Of a stretch of 64,000 nucleotides of DNA, positions 15,434-23,827 are shown piece by piece. Source of the stretch: Sphingomonas sp. (GTDB lineage Bacteria; Pseudomonadota; Alphaproteobacteria; Sphingomonadales; Sphingomonadaceae). The stretch covers positions 1 to 64,000 of the forward strand of contig JAFOMG010000003.1 of assembly GCA_017418975.1 (NCBI GenBank), read 5' to 3'. Within the stretch, counting starts at the first letter, position 1. Every line of letters begins with the position of its first letter. A model generated the notes under the pieces. It ran no database searches and was not told the origin of the DNA. It saw nothing but the letters and a program-made list of their open reading frames with translations. The translations under genes were made by a program, and so were the position numbers.

Positions 15434-16921
15434 CTACTGCCCGAACCCCGCCTCGCCGGCCTGGCGGACCGCCTCGCGCGCCGCCGCGAACAAGGCGCCC
15501 GCCTTGGCCTCGCATTCGCGCTGCTCGTATGCCGGATCGCTGTCCGCGACGATGCCGGCGCCGGCCTGGACGTGCATCGTGCCGTCCTTCACCAGCGCGG
15601 TACGGAGCACGATGCAGCTGTCCATCGATCCGTCGGGCGAGAAATAGCCGACGCCGCCGGCATAGGGGCCGCGTGTCTCGGGCTCCAGCTCGGCGATGAT
15701 CTCGCAGGCCCGCACCTTGGGCGCGCCGCTCACCGTGCCCGCCGGGAAGCCGGCGAACAGCGCATCGAGCGCGTCCTTGCCCGGCGCCAGCTTGCCGACC
15801 ACGTTCGAGACGATGTGCATGACGTGGCTGTAGAACTCGACCGTGTAGCTGTCGGTCACCCGCACGCTGCCCGCCTCGGCCACCCGGCCGACATCGTTGC
15901 GGCCCAGGTCGAGCAGCATCAGATGCTCGGCGCGTTCCTTGGGATCGGCGAGCAGGCTGGCGCGGTTCTCTTCGTCCTCCGCCGCGGTCTTGCCGCGGGG
16001 GCGCGTGCCGGCGATCGGCCGGATCGTCACTTCGCCGTCGCGCACCCGCACGAGGATCTCCGGGCTCGATCCGGTGAGCGCGAAGCCCGGCAGGTCGAGA
16101 TGATAGAGGAAGGGCGAGGGATTGATCCGGCGCAGCGCGCGATAGAGCTCGAAGGGCGGCAGCGCGAAGGGCGTGGTGAAACGCTGGGCGAGCACCACCT
16201 GGAAGATGTCGCCCGCCGAGATATATTCCTTCGCCGCGGCGACCATCTCGCCATAGCGGCCCGGGCGCAGCACCGGGGTGAGCCGCACTTCCTCGGGCTC
16301 GGCGCGCACTGGAGCGGGGAGCGCCGCGCCAGCGAGCTGCGCAGCCACCGCATCGATCCGCTCGGCCGCCAGGTCCACGTCTCCGTCCGGCCAGACCGGA
16401 GCGACCAGGAACAGCGCATCGGCGAGCCGGTCGAACACCAGCACCACGGTGGGGCGCACGAACATCATGTCCGGCACGCCGATCGGGTTCTCGGGCGGGC
16501 GCGGCAGCTTCTCGACCAGGCCCACCGTCTCGTAGCTGAAATAGCCGACCAGGCAGGCGAGCGCGCGCGGCAGCTCGGGCGGCACTTCGGTGCGGCAGCG
16601 CGCGGCAAGCCCGCGCAGGGCGTCGAGCGCGGGCTCGGCGCAGGGCCGGAAAGCGTGCCGGTCGGTCAGCCATTCGGCATTGATCGCCGCTTCGTTGCCG
16701 GTGGCGCGGAAGACGAGGTCGGGCGCCAGTCCGATCAGGCTGTGGCGCCCGCGCACCGATCCGCCCTCGACCGATTCGAGCAGGAAATCGCCCCGGCCGG
16801 GCTCGATGAGCTTGAGCGCGGCGGCAACCGGCGTCTCGGTATCCGCGATCTGGCGCCGCCAGAGCAGCGCCGGCCGCCCGGCGGCGAGCGCCGCGCGGGC
16901 GGCTTCGATGCCCTCGATCAC
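15434..16921 (-). CDS. trpE: Anthranilate synthase component I
   Basis: The 495-residue product converts chorismate to anthranilate using ammonia from TrpG. The tryptophan feedback motif LLES is at residues 47-50. The chorismate-binding domain carries the PIAGTRPRG block, RNDVGRV, and the C-terminal FAGFPAGTVSGAPK. Length is typical. It begins four bases after the stop of ppiD on the minus strand, so the two form an operon. The partner trpG is not adjacent but lies at 28163 on the opposite strand, an unusual separation discussed under findings. Confidence 0.96.
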   Translation of the reverse strand: MIEGIEAARAALAAGRPALLWRRQIADTETPVAAALKLIEPGRGDFLLESVEGGSVRGRHSLIGLAPDLVFRATGNEAAINAEWLTDRHAFRPCAEPALDALRGLAARCRTEVPPELPRALACLVGYFSYETVGLVEKLPRPPENPIGVPDMMFVRPTVVLVFDRLADALFLVAPVWPDGDVDLAAERIDAVAAQLAGAALPAPVRAEPEEVRLTPVLRPGRYGEMVAAAKEYISAGDIFQVVLAQRFTTPFALPPFELYRALRRINPSPFLYHLDLPGFALTGSSPEILVRVRDGEVTIRPIAGTRPRGKTAAEDEENRASLLADPKERAEHLMLLDLGRNDVGRVAEAGSVRVTDSYTVEFYSHVMHIVSNVVGKLAPGKDALDALFAGFPAGTVSGAPKVRACEIIAELEPETRGPYAGGVGYFSPDGSMDSCIVLRTALVKDGTMHVQAGAGIVADSDPAYEQRECEAKAGALFAAAREAVRQAGEAGFGQ

Positions 16922-16925
16922 CGGC

Positions 16926-18860
16926 TCAGCGCACGCCCTGGCGGGTCAGGTCCGCGCGCAGGCGGGCGATCGCCGCCTCGTTGCGGGTGACCTTCATGTC
17001 GCCGCGGATCGCGCGGATGAACTCGCGGGCATATTCCGCCGGGATCTGCTGCTGCAGCGCGCTGCGCATGCCGGCCATCGCCATGGCATCGCCCGATGCG
17101 TCATGCGGCTCCACCGTGCCGAGATACACGATGTAGAAGCCGTCGCGGTTGGGCGCGTCGAGCATGCGGGCGGTCTTCGGCTGCATGCTGAAGGCCATCT
17201 TGATGAAATTCTCCTTCTGCGCGATTTCCTGGCGCTTGAAGTCGAACGGCTTGGGCGCCGGCCCCTTGGCGCCGGCATCGGCCAGGGCCTTTTCCATCGG
17301 CACGCCCTTGTTGAGCGCGGCGACGACCGCGGTGGCGACGGCCTTTGCCTTTTCCAGCGCCTTGTCGGTCAGATAGTCGCCCTTCACCTTGTCGCGGATG
17401 CCGGCGAGCGGCCGCGGCGCGGCGGGGACGATCCGGTCGAGCTTCACGATCGCGAAGCCGCCCTCGGGCGAGATCTGCACGATCTGCGAATCGTCGTCCG
17501 GATTCTCCATGGCGAAGCCGCCGCGCATGATCGCGACCATCGCGGGATCGGGCTTATAGGCTTCATTGTCCGGATCGGTGCCGCCCGCGGCGAGCGCCGG
17601 AGTGACCTGCGCGGTCAGCTTGGCATCGGCCAGCAGCTCGGCGAAGTTCTTGCCGTCGCCCACGCCGTCCTCGATCTTCTGGCGGGTGTCCGCCAGCGCC
17701 TGCGCCGTCTTGCGCTGGGTGATCTCGGTCGAAAGCTCCTCGCGCGCCTGGTCGAGCGACTTGGCGGCGACCTTCTCGATCTTCTCGACGACCAGGATGT
17801 GCCAGCCGAGCTGCGACTTGATCGGGCCGACGATGCCGCCCTGCGCCGCGGCGAAGGCGGCATCCGCGATCGCGGCGGTGGTCTGGCGGCCGAGCTCGGC
17901 CTTCTGGATGCCTTCGAAATTGCTCGGCTCGAGGCCGGCGGCCTGCGCGGCGGCGGTCAGCGCCTTGCCGCCCTTCACTTCGCCGGCGATCCGGTTGGCG
18001 GTTGCCTGGTCGAGCACGACCAGCTGGCGCACGCCGCGCTTCTCGGTCGCGGCGAAGCGGGCGCCGGCCTTCTTGTAGGCATCGGCGATCTCGGCCTCGG
18101 TCGCGGTCTGCTGGGCGCGGATCTGGTCCGGCATCACCGTCGCGTAGCGGACGATGCGGCGCTGGGGCACCAGATAGCGGGCGCGGTGGCTGACATAATA
18201 GGCGTTCAGCGTCTTGTCGTCGGGATCGGCGCCCGGATCCATCTGGGCGGTGTTGACCATGCCGACGACACCGGCACGGCGCTCGAGCAGCAGCGAGGCA
18301 TAGGGCGCGACCACGCCGTTCGGAATATCGGTGCCGATCGTCGCCCGGTTGATCAGCCAGGTGCCGAACCGCTCCCGCATCATGCTCTCGCGGAAGAGAG
18401 CGGGAGCCAGGCGATTGTCGGCGAGCAGCTTCTCGAACGCCTGCTGGCTGAACTTGCCGTCGATGCCGGCAAAGGAGGGGTTGCTGGCGATCTCGGTGTC
18501 GATCAGCTTCTTCGAGACCTGCATGCCCGATTTCTTGGCGAATTCCACCAGCGCGGCCTGGTTGATCATCTCGTCGATCGCGATGTCGAGCCCGCCCTGC
18601 GCGAGGAACTGCGCCATCGTGACGCTCTGGCCCTCGCGCTGGAGGTTGCGGATGAACCGGTCGATCCGGTCCTTCACATCGGTGTCGCTGATCTTCTCGC
18701 CGCCCACCGTGGCCAGCGTGCTGCTCGTCGCGCCGCCGCCCGAGTTGCGGATGCCGGTGATGTCGCCGGCGGCAAAGGCGATGGCGATGAGGCCGAGGAA
18801 AAGGAACACCGCGATCAGGCCGTAGCGCGACTTGGTGAAATTGCGGAAGAAGCTGAGCAT
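16926..18860 (-). CDS. PpiD/SurA-type periplasmic peptidyl-prolyl isomerase
   Basis: The 644-residue protein has a short cytosolic start (MLSFFRNFTKSRYG), one TM helix at about 14-32, a SurA-like chaperone domain (about 35-230) and a parvulin-type rotamase domain (about 260-360, containing LGWHILVVEKIEKV). A second rotamase-like region follows. PpiD helps newly exported outer membrane proteins fold at the Sec translocon. The gene lies directly upstream of trpE with four bases between, an arrangement I recall from related Sphingomonadales. It is divergent from tpiA. Confidence 0.9.
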   Translation of the reverse strand: MLSFFRNFTKSRYGLIAVFLFLGLIAIAFAAGDITGIRNSGGGATSSTLATVGGEKISDTDVKDRIDRFIRNLQREGQSVTMAQFLAQGGLDIAIDEMINQAALVEFAKKSGMQVSKKLIDTEIASNPSFAGIDGKFSQQAFEKLLADNRLAPALFRESMMRERFGTWLINRATIGTDIPNGVVAPYASLLLERRAGVVGMVNTAQMDPGADPDDKTLNAYYVSHRARYLVPQRRIVRYATVMPDQIRAQQTATEAEIADAYKKAGARFAATEKRGVRQLVVLDQATANRIAGEVKGGKALTAAAQAAGLEPSNFEGIQKAELGRQTTAAIADAAFAAAQGGIVGPIKSQLGWHILVVEKIEKVAAKSLDQAREELSTEITQRKTAQALADTRQKIEDGVGDGKNFAELLADAKLTAQVTPALAAGGTDPDNEAYKPDPAMVAIMRGGFAMENPDDDSQIVQISPEGGFAIVKLDRIVPAAPRPLAGIRDKVKGDYLTDKALEKAKAVATAVVAALNKGVPMEKALADAGAKGPAPKPFDFKRQEIAQKENFIKMAFSMQPKTARMLDAPNRDGFYIVYLGTVEPHDASGDAMAMAGMRSALQQQIPAEYAREFIRAIRGDMKVTRNEAAIARLRADLTRQGVR

Positions 18861-18984
18861 GAAGGGCCGATCGTTGGAGACGCGTTTCCCGGTGCTTTAG
18901 GGCGCTCATCCGCCGCCATCAAGCTTGTGCGAACGCCCGCGCCTGCTATCCGCGAGTGAAATAATCAAAACGGGAGGTTGGGTG

Positions 18985-19734
18985 ATGCGCCGCAAGCTGG
19001 TGGCCGGGAACTGGAAGATGCATGGGCTGCGCGCGCAGCTGCCCGAGGTCGAGGCGATCGCGGCGGCGGCCGCGGCGGCACCGGCGGTGGACGTGGCGCT
19101 GTGCGTGCCGTTCACGCTGATTCACCCGGCGGCCCAGGTCGCGGGCGGCCTGCCGATCGGGGCGCAGGACCTGCACGAGGCCGATCAGGGCGCGCATACC
19201 GGCTGCATCTCCGCGCCGATGCTGGTGGAGGAAGGAGCCACCCTCACCATCGTCGGCCATAGCGAGCGCCGCGGCGACCAGCACGAGACCAGCCACGATG
19301 CCTATATGAAGGCCGCCGCCGCGCATCGGCACGGCCTGGGGGTCATCCTGTGCTGCGGCGAGCTGGAGGCCGAGCGCGCGGCCGGGCGGGCCGAGCGCAT
19401 CGTCCAGTCGCAGATCGAGAAATCGCTGCCCGACGATGCCGATCCGAGCTGGCTGACGCTCGCCTATGAGCCGCGCTGGGCGATCGGCACCGGCAAGACG
19501 CCGACGCCCGACGAGATCGCCTCGATGCACGCGATCCTCCGCGCCAAGCTGCGCATGATGATCGGCGAGGCCAAGGCCGACGGCATCCGCATCCTCTATG
19601 GCGGATCGGTGACCGGGGCCAATGCCGCGCAGATCCTTGCCCTCGACAATGTCGACGGCGCGCTGGTCGGCGGCGCGAGCCTCACCGCCGAGAAGTTCGT
19701 GCCGATCATTCGGGGGGCTGCGTCGGTTTCCTGA
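18985..19734 (+). CDS. tpiA: Triosephosphate isomerase
   Basis: This 249-residue TIM barrel interconverts glyceraldehyde-3-phosphate and dihydroxyacetone phosphate. Catalytic signs are NWKMHG (Asn9, Lys11), VGHSERR with the catalytic His near residue 91, and the general base Glu in AYEPRWAIGTGKTPTP near 161. The GGSV phosphate loop is at about 208. ATG at 18985 follows GGGAGG. It is divergent from ppiD, and its 3' end overlaps the convergent MFS gene by 29 bp. Confidence 0.96.
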   Translation: MRRKLVAGNWKMHGLRAQLPEVEAIAAAAAAAPAVDVALCVPFTLIHPAAQVAGGLPIGAQDLHEADQGAHTGCISAPMLVEEGATLTIVGHSERRGDQHETSHDAYMKAAAAHRHGLGVILCCGELEAERAAGRAERIVQSQIEKSLPDDADPSWLTLAYEPRWAIGTGKTPTPDEIASMHAILRAKLRMMIGEAKADGIRILYGGSVTGANAAQILALDNVDGALVGGASLTAEKFVPIIRGAASVS

Positions 19735-21079
19735 CTTCACCCAGGGTAAGATACGCGGTCACGCCGGAGAGCGCGGCCGCGGCGGCGCCGACCAGCGCGC
19801 CCATGTGGAAGGCGTTGATCAGCCCCGCGCCGGCGGCCGCGATCACCGCGCCGGCGATCGCGGTGGCGATCAGCCCGCCGGTGCGGGCGATCGCGCTGTT
19901 GAAGCCCGACGCGGTGCCGGTATGCGTCTCGTCGACCGAGGCGAGCACTGCCGTTGTGAGCGGCGCGGCGACGCTCGCCATGCCGATCGCGATGGCGAGC
20001 GCGCCGGGGAATACCGAGCTCCAATAGGGCGCGTCCGCATCGACCCGCAGCAGCAGCGCGAAGCCGATCGCGACGATCAGCGGCCCGACGGTCAGCGGCC
20101 AGCGCGGACCCACCCGCGCGGTCACCTTGCCCATCACCCGGCTGGCGATCCCCATGCCGAGCGGCATCGGCAGCAGCGCGAATCCGGCGTGGAGCGCCGA
20201 ATAGCCGCCGGCCTGGATGAGGACATAGGGGAGCAGCAGCAGCACCCCGCCTAGCGCGCCGTAGAGCAGGAAGGTGAGCAGGGTGAGCCCGGCAAAGGCG
20301 CGCGAGCCGAACATCGCCACCGGCATCATCGCCCGGTCGCCGCGCGCATGCTCGATCCACAGGAACAGGCCGATAGCGAGCGCGCCGGTGGCGAGGCCGA
20401 TCGCCACCGGCGCGTCCAGCGCGTGGTGGCTCGACCAGAGCGTGAGCGCCCAGGTGATCGCGCCCAGCGCCAGCGTCGCGGCGGCGGCGCCGGGCAGATC
20501 GAGCGGCAAGTCGCCCTCGGCGCTTTCCTCGACATAGCGCATCGCGATGAAGATCGCGGCGAGCGCCACCGGCACGTTGACATAGAAGATCGCGCGCCAG
20601 CCGATCGCGTCGACCAGCCAGCCGCCGAGCGGCGGGCCGACCGCGCCCGCGATCGCGCCGACTCCGGCCCAGGTGCCGATCGCCTTGCCGCGCGCCTCGC
20701 CGGTAAAGGCATGGCCGAGCGTGGCGAGGCTGTTGGGCAGCAGGATCGCCGCGCCGATGCCCTGCGCGGCGCGGGCGGCGAGCAGCAGGGTGAGGTCCGC
20801 CGCCACGGCGCAGGCAATCGAAGCGAGCGTGAACATGCCGATGCCGAGCACCAGCAGCCGGCGCCGCCCGAAATGATCCCCCGCCGCGCCGCCGATCAGC
20901 AGCAGGGCCGAGAGCGGCAGCATATAGGCGTTGATCGTCCATTGCAGCTCGGCGGGCGTGGCGCGCAGGTCCGCCCCGATCGCCGGCAGCGCCACATTGG
21001 TCACCGATCCGTCGATGAAGGCGAGGCTGGAGGCCAGGATGCAGGCGGTGAGAATGAGGTTGGGATGCCTGGCCTGCAT
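19706..21079 (-). CDS. MFS transporter, DHA2 (EmrB/QacA) family
   Basis: The 457-residue inner membrane protein has a drug:proton antiporter layout with about 14 hydrophobic helices. It begins MQARHPNLILTACILASSLA, followed by DGSVTNVALPAIGADL, the family signature of the first helix, and motif A DHFGRRRLL. Motif C-like GPPLGGWLVD is present. DHA2 exporters pump antibiotics, dyes or bile salts; no partner MFP or outer membrane gene lies nearby, so it probably acts alone. ATG at 21079 has GGAAG upstream. The 3' end overlaps tpiA. Confidence 0.9.
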   Translation of the reverse strand: MQARHPNLILTACILASSLAFIDGSVTNVALPAIGADLRATPAELQWTINAYMLPLSALLLIGGAAGDHFGRRRLLVLGIGMFTLASIACAVAADLTLLLAARAAQGIGAAILLPNSLATLGHAFTGEARGKAIGTWAGVGAIAGAVGPPLGGWLVDAIGWRAIFYVNVPVALAAIFIAMRYVEESAEGDLPLDLPGAAAATLALGAITWALTLWSSHHALDAPVAIGLATGALAIGLFLWIEHARGDRAMMPVAMFGSRAFAGLTLLTFLLYGALGGVLLLLPYVLIQAGGYSALHAGFALLPMPLGMGIASRVMGKVTARVGPRWPLTVGPLIVAIGFALLLRVDADAPYWSSVFPGALAIAIGMASVAAPLTTAVLASVDETHTGTASGFNSAIARTGGLIATAIAGAVIAAAGAGLINAFHMGALVGAAAAALSGVTAYLTLGEVRKPTQPPE

Positions 21080-21172
21080 GGCGCTTCCGTAGCAGATCGC
21101 ACCGTCCTGGTGGAGCGGGCTTGTGCCGTGCCGCCATCCGCATAGCATGCGCGCGGTTCACGGGAGGGTTCG

Positions 21173-22213
21173 ATGCCGCTTCTCGCCTGGTTCGCCTGCC
21201 TGCTCGCCCTGGTCGCCACGCCCGCCGCTGCCGCGAGCACGCTCGATCACGGCCGGATCGACGCCGCCAGCCTGAGGGGCAACGCCGCCGGATTGCCGAG
21301 CGCGCGCGGCGTCACCGTCTATCTGCCCGACGGCTATGCCGCGAACCGCGCGAAGCGCTTCCCGGTGGTCTATTATCTCGGCAATTTCTTCGAGGACGAT
21401 CGGGCGCCCTGGTCGAACAACGGGGCGCAGGCGCTGTTCGACCGGGCAATCGCGCGCGGCGTGATCGGCGGCGTGATCGTCGTGACGGTCGACTGCACCA
21501 CGCCGGCGGGCGGCTCCTGGTACGTCAACTCGCCGGCGACCGGGAATTGGGAGGATTTCCTTTCCCGCGAGCTCATCGCCTGGGTGGATGCACGCTACCG
21601 CACCCTGGCTTCGCCTGATTCGCGCGGGATCGCGGGCGACCGCATGGGCGGGCACGGCGCGATCCGCCTGGCGATGCGCCATCCCGAGGTCTTCGGCGCG
21701 GTCTATGCGCTCCATCCGATCGGCATGGGGCCGGGGCTGCAGACGATGTTCTCGCGGCCCAATTGGCGGCTGCTCCAGGACGCCAGGGGAATCGACGATC
21801 TGCGCGGCGACGGCTTCTCGCTGATCTTCACCTCGATCTTCCAGGCGCATCTGCCCGATCCGGCACGCCCGCCGCTGTTCTTCGATCCGCCGGCGCGGCT
21901 GAAGGACGGCGGGCTGGAAGTGGATGCGGCGCTGACCGAGCGGCTCAACGCCAGCTTCTTCCTCGAGCGCCAGGTGCCGGCGCATGCCGACAATCTCAGG
22001 CGCCTGCGCGGCTTCATGTTCGACTGGGCGCGAGGGGACGCCAATCCCGACCATATCGTCTCGCTCCAGGCCTTTACCCACACGCTCGATGCGTTCGGCG
22101 TGCCCTATGAAGCCGAGGAATATCGCGGCGGCTGGGGAGAGCGGCACTGGGGCGAGGACGGGCGCATCTACATGGAGATGCTGCCCTTCTTCGCGCGGAA
22201 GCTGGTGTTCTAG
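21173..22213 (+). CDS. Esterase-D-like alpha/beta hydrolase lacking the nucleophile Ser
   Basis: This 346-residue protein has a Sec signal peptide (ending ATPAAAAS) and the alpha/beta hydrolase plan of the esterase D/Fes family: YLPDGYAANRAKRFPVVYYL, then a nucleophile elbow that would normally read GxSxGG. Here it reads IAGDRMGGHGA: the Ser position (residue 157, codon 21641-21643, CGC) is Arg. Late His (GERHWG) and Asp (LHPIGM region) are hard to place. The protein may be a non-enzymatic binding protein, or the active Ser may lie elsewhere. GGGAGGGTTCG precedes ATG 21173. The gene reads away from MFS. Confidence 0.75.
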   Translation: MPLLAWFACLLALVATPAAAASTLDHGRIDAASLRGNAAGLPSARGVTVYLPDGYAANRAKRFPVVYYLGNFFEDDRAPWSNNGAQALFDRAIARGVIGGVIVVTVDCTTPAGGSWYVNSPATGNWEDFLSRELIAWVDARYRTLASPDSRGIAGDRMGGHGAIRLAMRHPEVFGAVYALHPIGMGPGLQTMFSRPNWRLLQDARGIDDLRGDGFSLIFTSIFQAHLPDPARPPLFFDPPARLKDGGLEVDAALTERLNASFFLERQVPAHADNLRRLRGFMFDWARGDANPDHIVSLQAFTHTLDAFGVPYEAEEYRGGWGERHWGEDGRIYMEMLPFFARKLVF

Positions 22214-22225
22214 CGCAACCTGTCT

Positions 22226-22252
22226 GCTCCCCTCCCTGCAAGGGAGGGGAGC
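22226..22252. terminator. Palindromic terminator (motif D)
   Basis: GCTCCCCTCCCT-GCA-AGGGAGGGGAGC is a perfect 12-bp inverted repeat between two convergent genes. The same CCCCTCCCT hairpin occurs at 32836, and twice near 47.1-47.3 kb, so it belongs to a family of mobile-looking palindromes that could also stop transcription. Confidence 0.65.
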
Positions 22253-22258
22253 CGAGAC

Positions 22259-23653
22259 TTACTTCCCGTAGCGGTCCTTCAGCACTTTCCACACGGCGCG
22301 CAGGCTCACTGCCTCGGCGCCCTTGGGGCGGCCGGGCTTGTGGCTGCCGTTCCAGCAGAAGATGTCGAGATGCGCCCATTGCGCCTTTTCGGGGACGAAC
22401 TCCTTGAGGAACAGCGCGGCGGTCAGCGCGCCGCCGAACGGCGCCTCGGCGGCGTTGACCATATCGGCCACGTCCGACTTCAGCATCTCCTTGTACGGAT
22501 CGTAGAGCGGCAGGCGCCACATCGGATCCGACTCGGTCTCCGCCGCGGCCAGCAGCTCGCTCGCCAGCGTGTCGTCATTGGCGAACAGCGCCTGCAGGTC
22601 GGCGCCCAGCGCGACCCGGGCGGCGCCGGTGAGCGTCGCATAGTCGATCACCAGCTCCGGCCCCTTCTCCTCGGCCTTGGTCAGCGCATCGGCCAGGATC
22701 AGGCGGCCTTCCGCGTCGGTGTTGCTGTTCTCCACCGTGATGCCCTTGCGCGAGCGCATGATGTCGCCCGGGCGCGTCGCCTCGCCGTTGATCGAGTTCT
22801 CGACGGCGGGGACCAGCATGTGCAGCCGCACCGGCAGGCGCGACGCCATGATCAGCTCGGCGGTGGCCAGCGCGTGCGCCGCGCCGCCCATATCCTTCTT
22901 CATCAGGCGCATGCCGGCGGCCGGCTTGATGTCGAGGCCGCCCGAATCGAAGCACACGCCCTTGCCGATGATCGCGATCTTCGGATGCTCGGGATTGCCC
23001 CATTCGATCTCGATCAGGCGCGGCTCGCGGCCCTTGCCGGCGGCCTTGCCGACGGCCCAGAGCAGGCCGTAACCCTTCGCGACCTCATCGCCCTTCACCA
23101 CCGTCAGCTGGCCGCCATGCGCCTTGACCAGCTCGGCCGCGGCGGCCTCGAGATCGGCGGGCCCCATGTCGTTGGCACCGGTGTTGATCCGGTCGCGCAG
23201 CTTGTAGGTGGCATTGGCCATGCGCACCGCTTCCTCGATCCGCGCGGGCTCGGACGTGAGCAGCACGCGCGGGCCGACGGGCGCCTTCTCGTCCTTCTTA
23301 TAGGCATCGAACTTATACTGGGCGGCCAGCCAGCCATGGATCGCCTTGCCGGGCTCGACGCCCTCGACGCGGTACGTCCCTTCCGGAAGCGTCTCGGCGA
23401 GCTTGGCCAGGCACCAGGCCGACAGGCGCTCGACATTGGCGACGACGCTCACCACCGACCAGTCCTCGGCGCCGTCGCCGGGCAGGATCGCGCTGGCATG
23501 GGCGCTGGGCGCCAGCTTCTGCGCGGCGGCGGCGGTGCGGTGGCGCGGCGGCTGGGCGGCGAGCCACGCGTCGAACCCCTTGGCGTCGATCACGTGGATG
23601 GTGCGGGCGGGCTGGCCCTTGTCGGGCTGAACGAGCGTGTTGGGATCAGGCAT
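22259..23653 (-). CDS. Leucyl aminopeptidase family (M17) peptidase
   Basis: The 464-residue product carries the M17 metal centre motifs: IGKGVCFDSGGLDIKP (Lys and Asp ligands), MKKDMGGAAHA, and NTDAEGRLILADAL, which is the diagnostic Asp-Glu pair. The N-terminal third is a short variant of the regulatory domain. M17 enzymes form hexamers, use two divalent metals and remove N-terminal residues from peptides in the cytosol. Length is shorter than PepA (about 500), as in the PepB-type branch. The start ATG 23653 gives MPDPNTLVQ. A terminator palindrome lies behind it. Confidence 0.92.
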   Translation of the reverse strand: MPDPNTLVQPDKGQPARTIHVIDAKGFDAWLAAQPPRHRTAAAAQKLAPSAHASAILPGDGAEDWSVVSVVANVERLSAWCLAKLAETLPEGTYRVEGVEPGKAIHGWLAAQYKFDAYKKDEKAPVGPRVLLTSEPARIEEAVRMANATYKLRDRINTGANDMGPADLEAAAAELVKAHGGQLTVVKGDEVAKGYGLLWAVGKAAGKGREPRLIEIEWGNPEHPKIAIIGKGVCFDSGGLDIKPAAGMRLMKKDMGGAAHALATAELIMASRLPVRLHMLVPAVENSINGEATRPGDIMRSRKGITVENSNTDAEGRLILADALTKAEEKGPELVIDYATLTGAARVALGADLQALFANDDTLASELLAAAETESDPMWRLPLYDPYKEMLKSDVADMVNAAEAPFGGALTAALFLKEFVPEKAQWAHLDIFCWNGSHKPGRPKGAEAVSLRAVWKVLKDRYGK

Positions 23654-23827
23654 GGGCGTTGATCTAGGTAATGGCGGCGGCGAGGGCTAGGGGCTTTTGC
23701 GTTTCTCCGGGCCGTCACTTCGGCTTTCGGCGGGGCGACCGCATCGAACATGAATTTTGGTGCGCGAGGGAACCCAATCGTTGCGCCCCCGGTTTCCAGT
23801 CCGTCCGCGGGCAACAGGGAGCAAGCG

